Assembly: GCF_023757625.1 (NCBI RefSeq)
Contig: NZ_JALGBZ010000001.1
Coordinates: 186,001 to 250,000, forward strand
From: Halomonas sp. S3-1-1
GTDB taxonomy: Bacteria; Pseudomonadota; Gammaproteobacteria; Pseudomonadales; Halomonadaceae
Length of the DNA stretch: 64,000 nt
Reading direction: 5' to 3'
The notes beneath the pieces were generated by a model, which saw only the letters and a list, made by a program, of their open reading frames with translations, had not been told where the DNA came from and ran no database searches. The position numbers were made by a program, and so were the translations under genes. Below are positions 55,915-64,000 of this stretch, in pieces. The first letter of the stretch is position 1, and each line of letters begins with the position of its first letter.

Positions 55915-57873
55915 ATGCCGAATAATAATAGACAACACCCACCGCTTGATCTGATTTGCCTGGGACGCGTGGCCGTTGACCTTTACGCTGAACAAATTGG
56001 TAGCCGTCTTGAGGATGTGGCGAGTTTTGCCAAGTACCTGGGTGGCAGCTCCGGCAATGTCGCTTACGGCACGGCACGGCTGGGATTGAAGTCCGCCATG
56101 CTGTCACGGGTAGGCAACGAACAGATGGGCCACTTTGTACGCGAGGAGCTGTCTCGCGTTGGGGTAGACACCACCGCGTTACAAACGGACAACGAACGAC
56201 ATACGGGGCTTGTGTTGCTTGCCTTGAAGGATCGCGAAAGCTTTCCGCTGCTGTTCTATCGGCGAGACTGTGCCGACATGGCGATCGATGCTGATGCCAT
56301 TGACCCTGATTTCATTGCGCGAGCCAAGGCGCTTGCGATTACCGGCACCCATCTTTCAACCGACACCACCCGCAAGGCCTGCCGTAAAGCGCTGGATGCC
56401 GCGGCCAGCGCACAGGTCAAGCGTGTACTGGATATCGACTATCGCCCTGTACTCTGGGGGCTGACCAATCCCGGCGACGGTGAAACCCGCTTTATCGCCG
56501 ATGAAACAGTGACCCACGACCTGCAGCAGTGGCTGCCGGATTTCGACTTGATCGTGGGTACCGAAGAGGAGTTTCACATCGCAGGCGGCAGCACGGACAC
56601 GCTGGAGGCGCTTCGCAACGTTCGTCACATCAGTGCCGCCACGCTGGTGTGCAAACTGGGGCCGCTGGGCTGCGTGGTGTTTGAGAGTGACATACCCGCA
56701 CGCATTGAAGACGGCATTCTTATCGAGGGCGTTCAGGTAGAGGTGCTTAACGTTTTGGGCGCGGGCGATGCCTTCATGAGCGGCCTGCTGCGTGGCTGGC
56801 TGCGCGATGAGCCCTGGCGGACCAGCGCTCAGTATGCCAATGCGTGTGGTGCGCTGGTGGTTTCACGCCATGGCTGCGCGCCGGCCATGCCGACCGAGGT
56901 CGAATTGCTGGATTACCTGGCACGCCGCCATGATGTTCCTCGGCCGGACAGGGATAAACAGCTGAATCATTTGCACCGTGTCACAACGCGTGTACCCGCG
57001 CAGTGGCCAGAAGTGCTGGGGTTGGCGTTTGACCATCGCCGTCAGCTCACCGACATGGCGCGCGATGAACGGGCGGATCCACGCCAATTACCCACACTCA
57101 AAAAGCTGCTCGTAACGGCCGCCGAAAAGGGCGCAACCCGGGAGGGGCTGAGGACGCCAGCCATTCTGGTTGACGATGTGCTGGGCCAGGATGCTCTTAA
57201 CCAGGCAAGTGGGCAGGGCTGGTGGATTGGACGCCCGGTGGAATTACCCGGATCGCGCCCACTTCGCTTTCAGCACGGCGACGATTTGGGGTCCTGCCTT
57301 CGCCACTGGCCGCGCGAGCAGATCATCAAGTGCCTCGTTTTCTATCATCCGGACGATGAGATAGCGCTGCGCCTGGAGCAGGAGGAGCGGCTGCGCCAGC
57401 TTTACCAATCCGCCTGTTCTCAGGGGCTGGAGCTATTGATCGAGGTGATTCCGCCTGCCGATATGGCGCGCGACGACACGACACTGTCGCGTAGCTTGCA
57501 GCGACTTTATAACCTGGGCATCAAACCCGATTGGTGGAAACTGCCCATGATGTCCGATGCCGCCTGGCAGGCCGTCGGCGACATCATCGAGCGTGAAGAC
57601 GCCTACTGTCGGGGTATCGTTTTGCTGGGCCTGGATGCCCCCATGGCCGACATGAAACATGGCTTCGAAGAAGCGGCCAAGCACCCATGCTGCAAGGGCT
57701 TTACGGTGGGTCGCACGCTGTTTGCCAGTGCAAGCCGTGAGTGGTTGGCAGGTCGCATCGATGATGCTCATCTCGTGGAGCAGGTGGCCAGCAACTATGC
57801 CGAATTGATTCGAGCGTGGCGGCAATTGAGAAACAGCCAGTCGCAAACCGCGTCACATGCGCAGGAGGCGTGA
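55915..57873 (+). CDS. iolC: 5-dehydro-2-deoxygluconokinase fused to a DUF2090 aldolase-like domain
   Basis: 652 residues. The PfkB kinase (about 10-335) has GGSSGNVAYGTARLGLKSAM and catalytic Asp in NVLGAGDAFMSG (282-285). From about 360 a DUF2090 domain follows (LAFDHRRQLTDMARDE, DDVLGQDALNQASGQGWWIG, YHPDDEIALRLEQEERL, KPDWWKLP). In Proteobacteria this fusion is common and the second half is thought to be the IolJ aldolase that splits the phosphorylated product into malonate semialdehyde and DHAP. The upstream gap has a small TGTCAG/CTGACA hairpin. Confidence 0.92.
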   Translation: MPNNNRQHPPLDLICLGRVAVDLYAEQIGSRLEDVASFAKYLGGSSGNVAYGTARLGLKSAMLSRVGNEQMGHFVREELSRVGVDTTALQTDNERHTGLVLLALKDRESFPLLFYRRDCADMAIDADAIDPDFIARAKALAITGTHLSTDTTRKACRKALDAAASAQVKRVLDIDYRPVLWGLTNPGDGETRFIADETVTHDLQQWLPDFDLIVGTEEEFHIAGGSTDTLEALRNVRHISAATLVCKLGPLGCVVFESDIPARIEDGILIEGVQVEVLNVLGAGDAFMSGLLRGWLRDEPWRTSAQYANACGALVVSRHGCAPAMPTEVELLDYLARRHDVPRPDRDKQLNHLHRVTTRVPAQWPEVLGLAFDHRRQLTDMARDERADPRQLPTLKKLLVTAAEKGATREGLRTPAILVDDVLGQDALNQASGQGWWIGRPVELPGSRPLRFQHGDDLGSCLRHWPREQIIKCLVFYHPDDEIALRLEQEERLRQLYQSACSQGLELLIEVIPPADMARDDTTLSRSLQRLYNLGIKPDWWKLPMMSDAAWQAVGDIIEREDAYCRGIVLLGLDAPMADMKHGFEEAAKHPCCKGFTVGRTLFASASREWLAGRIDDAHLVEQVASNYAELIRAWRQLRNSQSQTASHAQEA

Positions 57874-57874
57874 C

Positions 57875-59722
57875 ATGAGCACTATCCGACTCACTATGGC
57901 CCAAGCGCTGGTCAAGTATCTAGCGGCCCAGCGTATCGAAATCGACGGCATTGATGTGCCACTGTTTGAAGGGGTATTCGCGATTTTTGGCCATGGCAAC
58001 GTGGCCGGCCTGGGCGAGGCGCTTTACCAGGTCAAGGAAACGCTACCTACCTATCGTGGCCATAATGAGCAAACCATGACCCATGCGGCGATTGCCTTTG
58101 CCAAAGCCAACGGGCGAAAACGGCTGATGGCCGCTACCAGCTCCATTGGCCCTGGGGCCACCAATATGGTGACAGCGGCCGCCCTCGCGCATGCCAACCG
58201 GCTACCTGTCTTGTTGTTACCGGGCGATACGTTTGCCACGCGCGCACCGGACCCGGTACTACAGCAGGTCGAGCATTTTGGCGATCCTACGATCAGCGTC
58301 AACGACTGCTTCCGCCCCGTATCACGCTATTTTGATCGCATCAGCCGCCCTGAGCAGCTGCTCACCAGCCTGCCTCAAGCGATGGCCACACTGCTTGATC
58401 CAGAGCACTGCGGTCCGGCAACCCTTGCTCTCCCTCAGGACGTGCAGACATTCGCTTATGATTACCCGGAGGCTTTTTTTACGCCCAGGGTGCACCGTAT
58501 TCGCCGCCCGCTACCCACGCCGGACGAATTACACCAAGCCGTTGCCGCCCTCAAACAGGCAAAACGACCGTTGATCGTTGCCGGAGGCGGGGTGCACTAC
58601 GCGGATGCCTGCCAAACGCTGGCAAATTTTGCACGCGCGCACGGCATACCCGTTGCCGAGTCCCAGGCGGGAAAAGGCGCGTTGGCCGATAGCCACCCCT
58701 GTGCCGTAGGCGCCATCGGCGTTACAGGTAGCGCCGCCGCCAACCGCCTGGCGGAGCAGGCGGACGTCATCCTCGCGATCGGAACGCGCCTGCAGGATTT
58801 CACGACGGGCTCGCGGGCGCTGTTCGAAAGTAGCGAGAAAACGCTGATAGCCCTGAACGTTGGCCGTTTCGATAGCCTCAAGCATCACGCCATACCCTTG
58901 ATCTGCGATGCACGCGTTGGCCTGCAACAGTTAAGCGATGCGTTGACCGACTGGAGTGCCTCACAGAACTGGCAGGCCGAGACACAAACACTGAAGCAGG
59001 AGTGGGAGCACGTCGTTAAACGCGTCACGGCCGACCAAGGCCTTCTGTTGCCTACCGATGCCCAGGTCATCGGTGCCGTCAATCGCCAGGCGGGAAGTGA
59101 CGCCACCGTCGTGTGTGCCGCCGGTGGCTTGCCGGGCGAGCTGCACAAGCTGTGGCAGTGTTCAGGCCCGGATAGCTATCACGTAGAGTACGGTTTCTCC
59201 TGCATGGGGTATGAGATTGCCGGTGGCCTGGGCGTCAAGATGGCCAAGCCCGAGCGCGAAGTGATCGTCATGGTCGGTGACGGCAGCTATCTGATGCATA
59301 ACTCGGAGCTCGCTACGTCAATCATGCTGGGCCATAAGCTGATCGTCGTTGTGCTGGATAATCGCGGCTATGGCTGTATCAATCGCCTTCAGCACGCAAC
59401 GGGCGGTGCCGGTTTCAACAACCTGCTTGAGGATTGTCACAGTATCGAGACGGGTGCGCCCAAAACCGATTTTGCCGCACATGCTCAGTCGCTTGGGTGT
59501 CAGGCGGAATCGGTCACCGGTATTGCTGAGCTTGAGCAGGCGCTTGTGCGCGCCCGTCGGGCGAGCGCTACCTACGTGATTGCTTTGGACACGGACCCGC
59601 TCCCCAGCACCGAAGAAGGGGGCGCCTGGTGGGAAGTGGCCGTACCCGAGGTGTCTTCCCGGGAGCAGGTCACCAAGGCTTATCAAGGCTACCGCGATGC
59701 CAAGCGTCGTCAAGCGCGCTGA
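57875..59722 (+). CDS. iolD: 3D-(3,5/4)-trihydroxycyclohexane-1,2-dione hydrolase
   Basis: 615 residues, thiamine-diphosphate enzyme. The catalytic Glu lies in PTYRGHNEQTMTHAA; the ThDP-binding motif is VGDGSYLMHNSELATSIM followed by VVVLDNRGYGCINRLQ. It opens the ring to 5-deoxy-glucuronate. An AGGAGG ribosome site lies inside the iolC end; the two genes are 1 bp apart. Confidence 0.95.
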   Translation: MSTIRLTMAQALVKYLAAQRIEIDGIDVPLFEGVFAIFGHGNVAGLGEALYQVKETLPTYRGHNEQTMTHAAIAFAKANGRKRLMAATSSIGPGATNMVTAAALAHANRLPVLLLPGDTFATRAPDPVLQQVEHFGDPTISVNDCFRPVSRYFDRISRPEQLLTSLPQAMATLLDPEHCGPATLALPQDVQTFAYDYPEAFFTPRVHRIRRPLPTPDELHQAVAALKQAKRPLIVAGGGVHYADACQTLANFARAHGIPVAESQAGKGALADSHPCAVGAIGVTGSAAANRLAEQADVILAIGTRLQDFTTGSRALFESSEKTLIALNVGRFDSLKHHAIPLICDARVGLQQLSDALTDWSASQNWQAETQTLKQEWEHVVKRVTADQGLLLPTDAQVIGAVNRQAGSDATVVCAAGGLPGELHKLWQCSGPDSYHVEYGFSCMGYEIAGGLGVKMAKPEREVIVMVGDGSYLMHNSELATSIMLGHKLIVVVLDNRGYGCINRLQHATGGAGFNNLLEDCHSIETGAPKTDFAAHAQSLGCQAESVTGIAELEQALVRARRASATYVIALDTDPLPSTEEGGAWWEVAVPEVSSREQVTKAYQGYRDAKRRQAR

Positions 59723-59762
59723 GTCGCCTGTTTAACCATCCAATAATCATAAGGAGCACGCC

Positions 59763-60674
59763 ATGCCAACCGTTACGCTGGGCATCAATCCGCTTACCTG
59801 GACCAACGACGATTTACCCAGCCTGGGTGCCTTGACGCCGCTGGAAACGTGTTTGCAGGAGGGTCGTGAAGCGGGCTTTACCGGGTTTGAGTTAGGCAAC
59901 AAGTTCCCGCGCACACCGGATGCCTTGAATAAGGTGTTGAGCGATCATGGACTTACGCTGGTATCAGGCTGGTACTCCGCCCATCTACTGGAGAGAAGCC
60001 CCGAAGAGGAGATCGCGGCCATACAGGATCATTTGAACCTGCTCAAACAGTGTGGGGCCAGCGTAATGGTCTTTTGCGAGGTGTCTCGGTGTGTGCACGG
60101 CGACCAGCAGCGGCCTCTTTCTCAGCGGCCCCATCTCTCTGAAGCGGATTGGCAACGCTTAACTAGCGGGCTGGAGGTGGTGGGCGATTATCTCAAGTCG
60201 CAAGGCATTCAACTGGTGTATCACCACCATTTAGGCACGGTGATTGAAAGCCAGGCGGACGTCGAGCGACTGATGGATAGCACACGCGACAGCGTGGGGT
60301 TACTGCTCGATTTTGGGCATTTGCGCGGCGCAGGCGGTGACCCGCTCACCATCGCCAAGCGTTACAGCACGCGAATTCACCATGTGCATTGCAAGGATCT
60401 GCGCTTCCCGGTGCTTGAGAGTGTACGCAACCGCGATAAAAGCTTTTTAAACGGCGTGCTGGACGGCCTCTTTACCGTGCCAGGCGATGGCGATGTGGAT
60501 TTCTTACCGGCGCTAACGCATCTCTGCGAGCAGGGGTATCAAGGCTGGCTCGTTGTCGAGGCCGAACAGGACCCCGAAGTCGCCCATCCACTCACCTATG
60601 CCCGTTTGGGGTATCGCAATCTGCGCCGCCTTGCCGAGCAGGCAGGCTTCGATGTTGCCCAGACCCCCCATTAG
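59763..60674 (+). CDS. iolE: Myo-inosose-2 dehydratase
   Basis: 303 residues, TIM-barrel of the IolE family: LGINPLTWTNDDLPSLG, EGREAGFTGFELGNKFP, YHHHLGTVIESQADVERLM, LLLDFGHLRGAGGDP and HHVHCKDLR. It dehydrates scyllo-inosose. AAGGAG precedes the ATG; 40 bp after iolD. Confidence 0.95.
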   Translation: MPTVTLGINPLTWTNDDLPSLGALTPLETCLQEGREAGFTGFELGNKFPRTPDALNKVLSDHGLTLVSGWYSAHLLERSPEEEIAAIQDHLNLLKQCGASVMVFCEVSRCVHGDQQRPLSQRPHLSEADWQRLTSGLEVVGDYLKSQGIQLVYHHHLGTVIESQADVERLMDSTRDSVGLLLDFGHLRGAGGDPLTIAKRYSTRIHHVHCKDLRFPVLESVRNRDKSFLNGVLDGLFTVPGDGDVDFLPALTHLCEQGYQGWLVVEAEQDPEVAHPLTYARLGYRNLRRLAEQAGFDVAQTPH

Positions 60675-60709
60675 GCAGCGCCAGCACTATTCGTTAATCA
60701 GGAGTTTGC

Positions 60710-62212
60710 ATGAAAACGTTACCCCATTATCTTAACGGCCAGCTTACGTCTGACATCAGCGAGCGCTACGCGCCGGTGTACAACCCGGCGACCGGCGAAC
60801 AAAGCGCTCAGGTGATGCTGGCGAGCGCTGATGAGACCCGTGAAGCTGTACGCATTGCAGATGAAGCCTTTATCGGCTGGGCAAAAACCTCACCGCTCAA
60901 ACGCGCGCGTATTCTCTTCAAATTCAAGGCCCTGGTTGAAGAGCATGCCGATGAACTGGCACGGCTGATTTCCAGCGAACACGGAAAGGTATTTTCTGAT
61001 GCCAAGGGGGAAGTGACGCGTGGGCTGGAAGTCGTTGAGTTCGCCTGCGGTATTCCGCATCTGCAAAAAGGTGAGCACTCCATGAATGTGGGCACCGGGG
61101 TGGATAGCTACTCGATGATGCAGCCGCTGGGCGTCTGTGCGGGTATCTCGCCGTTCAACTTTCCCGCCATGGTGCCCATGTGGATGTTTCCCATTGCGTT
61201 GGCCTGCGGCAACACTTTTGTCATGAAACCGTCGGAGAAAGATCCTTCCACGCCGCTGCGTTTGGCCGAGCTGTTGAGCGAGGCGGGGCTGCCAGCGGGC
61301 GTGTTTAACGTCGTCAATGGCGATAAGGAAGCCGTCGATGTCCTGCTCACGGATGAGCGTGTTCAGGCGGTGAGTTTTGTCGGTTCAACGCCGATTGCCG
61401 AATACATCTACGCGACGGCATCGGCCCATGGCAAGCGTGTTCAGGCGCTGGGCGGGGCTAAAAACCATATGGTGATCATGCCCGATGCGGATCTTGATCA
61501 GGCCGTCAGCGCGCTCATGGGCGCCGCCTACGGGTCAGCGGGCGAGCGCTGCATGGCTATTTCCGTCGCGGTTCCGGTGGGCGAGAACACGGCTAACCGG
61601 CTGAGAGAAAAGCTGGTTGCCGAACTGGCGAATCTGACCGTAGGACCCGGTTTGGTCGACGGCCCCGACAACGATATGGGGCCGCTCATCACTGGCGAGC
61701 ATCGCGACAAGGTTGCGGGGTATATCCAGGCCGGCGTTGATGAAGGCGCGGAGCTCGTCGTCGATGGTCGCCAGGCCGCGATCGAAGGAGCAGGAGAGGG
61801 CTACTTCATTGGGGGAACACTCTTTGACCATGTAACGCCCGCCATGCGCATCCATTCAGAAGAGATATTTGGGCCCGTTTTATCCATTGCGCGCGCCGCC
61901 AGTTTTGACGATGCGGTGACGATGATCAATTCCCATGAATACGGCAATGGAACGGCCATTTTCACCCGTGATGGCGATGCCGCGCGCCAATTCTGCGAAC
62001 AGATCCAGGTCGGGATGGTCGGCGTCAATGTACCGATTCCCGTTCCCATGGCGTTTCATAGTTTTGGGGGCTGGAAGCGTTCGCTGTTTGGCCCCTTGCA
62101 CATGCACGGTCCCGACGGCGTGCGCTTCAATACGCGTATGAAAACGATCACTCAGCGCTGGCCCGATGGTATTCGTGAAGAGTCCAACCACTTTTCGATG
62201 CCCACCATGTAA
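60710..62212 (+). CDS. mmsA: CoA-acylating (methyl)malonate-semialdehyde dehydrogenase
   Basis: 500 residues, aldehyde dehydrogenase fold, IolA/MmsA type. SPFNFPAMVPMWMFPIALACGN, KPSEKDPSTPLRLAELL, FVGSTPIAEYIY and catalytic Cys in YGSAGERCMAISVAV are visible. It converts malonate semialdehyde to acetyl-CoA and CO2, closing inositol breakdown. Could equally be called iolA. A strong hairpin follows. Confidence 0.94.
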   Translation: MKTLPHYLNGQLTSDISERYAPVYNPATGEQSAQVMLASADETREAVRIADEAFIGWAKTSPLKRARILFKFKALVEEHADELARLISSEHGKVFSDAKGEVTRGLEVVEFACGIPHLQKGEHSMNVGTGVDSYSMMQPLGVCAGISPFNFPAMVPMWMFPIALACGNTFVMKPSEKDPSTPLRLAELLSEAGLPAGVFNVVNGDKEAVDVLLTDERVQAVSFVGSTPIAEYIYATASAHGKRVQALGGAKNHMVIMPDADLDQAVSALMGAAYGSAGERCMAISVAVPVGENTANRLREKLVAELANLTVGPGLVDGPDNDMGPLITGEHRDKVAGYIQAGVDEGAELVVDGRQAAIEGAGEGYFIGGTLFDHVTPAMRIHSEEIFGPVLSIARAASFDDAVTMINSHEYGNGTAIFTRDGDAARQFCEQIQVGMVGVNVPIPVPMAFHSFGGWKRSLFGPLHMHGPDGVRFNTRMKTITQRWPDGIREESNHFSMPTM

Positions 62213-62230
62213 GGCCTGGTGAAGGGCGAG

Positions 62231-62259
62231 GCAAACGCCGGGCGCTGCCCGGCGTTTGC
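62231..62259 (+). terminator. Strong hairpin after mmsA
   Basis: Perfect 13-bp stem GCAAACGCCGGGC / GCCCGGCGTTTGC with a 3-nt loop, 18 bp after the stop. Only TTA follows, so it may be a partial terminator before the last dehydrogenase gene. Confidence 0.72.
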
Positions 62260-62305
62260 TTATGGCATGCCTTGTTTCAAGGCTTCGTTGACAGGAATCA
62301 TTACA

Positions 62306-63427
62306 ATGAAAACGCTTACGATTGGTTTGATTGGAACGGGGTTCATGGGTAAAGCGCATTCCATTGCGTTCAATGCAGCCCCCAGCGTTTTTGATCTTCC
62401 GGCACAACCTGTGTGTGAGCTGCTGGCGGATGTAAACCTCGAGGTGGCAAAAAGCCGAGCGAAGGCCTGGGGGTTTACTCGTGCCACGGACGACTGGCGC
62501 GCCCTGGTGTCAGACAGTGAGTTAGATGTGGTGGATATTTGCGCGCCCAACTTTCTGCACAAGGAGATGGCGCTAGCCGCCATTGCAGCGGGTAAGCATG
62601 TGTATGCTGAAAAGCCGTTGGCGCTCAGCACCGCCGACGCGCAAGAGATGGCCACGGCTGCCCAGCAGGCCGGGGTAAAAACGCTGGTCGGCTTCAACTA
62701 CATTCGTAACTCCGCCACACAGCTAGCGCGTGACATGGTGGCCAGTGGCGAGATTGGCGAGTTGATCCATTTTCGCGGACGGCACAATGAAGATTACCTG
62801 CTTGATCCCCAAAAACCTCACGATTGGCATACAAAGCGGGCCACGGCAGGTGCTGGTGCTTTAGGGGATGTGGGGTCGCACATTCTCAATATGGCCGAAT
62901 TCTTGACCGGGCAGCGCATTACCTCGGTGTGCGGTCAGCTGCAGACGGTGATTGCCACGCGGGCCACGGCGGATGGTAGCGGCAGGGCAGCGGTAGAAAA
63001 CGATGACCAGGCCCAGGCAATGCTGCGCTTTGGCAATGGTTTGATCGGCAATATCGAGACATCGCGCGTGGCGGCGGGTAGAAAGATGGGGCTGGCTTAT
63101 ACGCTAACGGGGACTAAAGGCGCGATCATCTTCGACCAGGAGCGCATGAGCGAGCTGCAGCTATATCGCCACGAAGCCGATAGCGGCCGGCGTGGGTTTA
63201 CGACGCTGCTAACCGGCCCCGAACACCCTGACTATGCGGCCTTCAGCCCCGCTCCTGGCCATGGCCTGGGTTATAACGATCAAAAGATCATCGAAGTGCG
63301 CGATCTGGTAGAGGGAATTATTAACCATCGTCCGCTGTATCCTGACTTTCAAGAGGCCGTGCGTGTTAATCGATTGATTGATGCCATCGAGGCTTCGCAC
63401 AGAGCGGGGCAGTGGGTTGAGGTCTAA
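62306..63427 (+). CDS. Second Gfo/Idh-family dehydrogenase of the inositol operon
   Basis: 373 residues from MKTLTIGLIGTGFMGKAHS, after CAGGAA. Rossmann GTGFMGKAHSIAF, catalytic-lysine AEKPLALS, active-site LGDVGSHILNMAEFL. It resembles scyllo-inositol or glucoside dehydrogenases (IolX/IolW-like, MocA) more than the iolG at 50 kb. It may allow use of other inositol isomers. The exact substrate is not visible. Confidence 0.85.
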   Translation: MKTLTIGLIGTGFMGKAHSIAFNAAPSVFDLPAQPVCELLADVNLEVAKSRAKAWGFTRATDDWRALVSDSELDVVDICAPNFLHKEMALAAIAAGKHVYAEKPLALSTADAQEMATAAQQAGVKTLVGFNYIRNSATQLARDMVASGEIGELIHFRGRHNEDYLLDPQKPHDWHTKRATAGAGALGDVGSHILNMAEFLTGQRITSVCGQLQTVIATRATADGSGRAAVENDDQAQAMLRFGNGLIGNIETSRVAAGRKMGLAYTLTGTKGAIIFDQERMSELQLYRHEADSGRRGFTTLLTGPEHPDYAAFSPAPGHGLGYNDQKIIEVRDLVEGIINHRPLYPDFQEAVRVNRLIDAIEASHRAGQWVEV

Positions 63428-63507
63428 TGATGGGTGAATGCTTGCCCAAGAGCGCGTAGAATCGCGGGCCTTTAAGCGCTATCTCTACGCCAACCAGGGT
63501 CCTCATC

Positions 63508-64000
63508 TTGATCGCCACCGCCAATATCACCATGCAGTTTGGGGCCAAGCCCCTGTTCGAGAACGTCTCGGTCAAATTCAACAACGGCAACCGCTACGGC
63601 TTGATCGGCGCTAACGGCTGCGGCAAGTCGACCTTCATGAAGATTCTTGGCGGTGAGCTGGAGCCCTCGGCCGGCCAGGTGATGCTCGATAGCAGCACCC
63701 GGCTAGGTAAGCTGCGCCAGGACCAGTTCGCGTTTGAAAATGAGCGCGTGATCGACACCGTCGTCATGGGCAACGCCGAGCTTTGGAAAGTCGCCGCCGA
63801 GCGTGAGCGCATCTACTCGATGGCCGAGATGAGCGAAGAGGACGGCATGGCCGTAGCGGATCTCGAGGTGCGCTTCGCCGAGCTCGACGGCTACACCGCC
63901 GAAGCGCGCGCCGGCGAGCTGCTGCTGGGCCTGGGGATTCCGCTGGAGCAGCATTTTGGCCCGATGAGTGAGGTCGCGCCGGGCTGGAAACTGCGCGTGC
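63508..64000 (+). CDS. ybiT: ABC-F ATPase YbiT, N-terminal part (runs off the window)
   Basis: 164 residues visible. TTG start ([20 protein letters not shown]) with AGGG upstream; the first Walker A is [10 protein letters not shown], followed by [53 protein letters not shown] and [14 protein letters not shown]. These blocks match E. coli YbiT closely. ABC-F proteins act on the ribosome rather than in membranes. Its base composition returns to the high GC of the core after the inositol genes. Confidence 0.93.
   Translation, partial: MIATANITMQFGAKPLFENVSVKFNNGNRYGLIGANGCGKSTFMKILGGELEPSAGQVMLDSSTRLGKLRQDQFAFENERVIDTVVMGNAELWKVAAERERIYSMAEMSEEDGMAVADLEVRFAELDGYTAEARAGELLLGLGIPLEQHFGPMSEVAPGWKLRV

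Overview
The window looks like chromosome from a GC-rich, moderately halophilic gammaproteobacterium, most likely a Halomonas-type member of the Halomonadaceae. The reasons are the gammaproteobacterial order ispB < > rplU-rpmA-obgE-proB, a NhaD-type Na+/H+ antiporter, many acidic proteins, several TRAP/TAXI transporter parts, and E. coli-like ArgP/ArgO, IspB, ZinT and YbiT. This assignment is inferred from gene content and protein resemblance; no database search was run. There is no rRNA, CRISPR array, intact insertion sequence or prophage. One tRNA (Pro, CGG) is present.

Layout. 1-3.3 kb: start of an MFS gene, the divergent argO/argP pair and a Bcr/CflA-type efflux pump. 3.3-8.5 kb: a malonate module read leftwards (malonyl-CoA decarboxylase, malonyl-CoA synthetase, MadL, MadM) with a divergent FadR-type GntR regulator. 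8.5-16.9 kb: housekeeping genes (EEP-family hydrolase, tRNA-Pro, ispB, rplU, rpmA, obgE, proB, a DUF1853 gene, glutamate dehydrogenase). 17-27.4 kb: two PepSY-like exported proteins flanking a divergent promoter, a PhoP/PhoQ-like two-component pair, an overlapping PhoD-like metallophosphatase, then an EAL-CBS-GGDEF protein and a phnDCEE-type ABC importer. Recognisable Pho boxes lie in front of the last two units, so this part looks like a phosphate-starvation block with a c-di-GMP enzyme wired into it. 27.4-38.2 kb: NlpC/P60 lipoprotein, PAS-GGDEF-EAL protein, small conserved proteins, GST, nhaD, an orphan TAXI binding protein, a Ca2+/Na+ antiporter, zinT with a Zur-like box, and a diguanylate cyclase.

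38.2-49 kb is more accessory. It has an SDR gene, a TRAP transporter operon coupled to a VanX-like D-Ala-D-Ala dipeptidase, two LysR regulators, a likely decayed acyl-CoA dehydrogenase start next to a CaiB/BaiF CoA-transferase, a small membrane protein, HPP, ChaC and CbiX-like genes. 49-63.4 kb is a complete-looking myo-inositol catabolic region. An RpiR regulator with iolG and iolB runs leftwards. A sugar ABC importer, a TIM-barrel isomerase, iolC (kinase-aldolase fusion), iolD, iolE, iolA/mmsA and a second Gfo/Idh dehydrogenase run rightwards. A candidate regulator site sits in the shared promoter. The last 0.5 kb is the start of ybiT (ABC-F).

The best candidates for under-described biology are the Pho-box-controlled EAL-CBS-GGDEF gene, the TRAP plus D,D-dipeptidase operon, the triple 15-bp repeat in the nhaD leader, and the PepSY/PepSY/PhoPQ-like/PhoD-like operon. 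The catabolic modules themselves are of known types.
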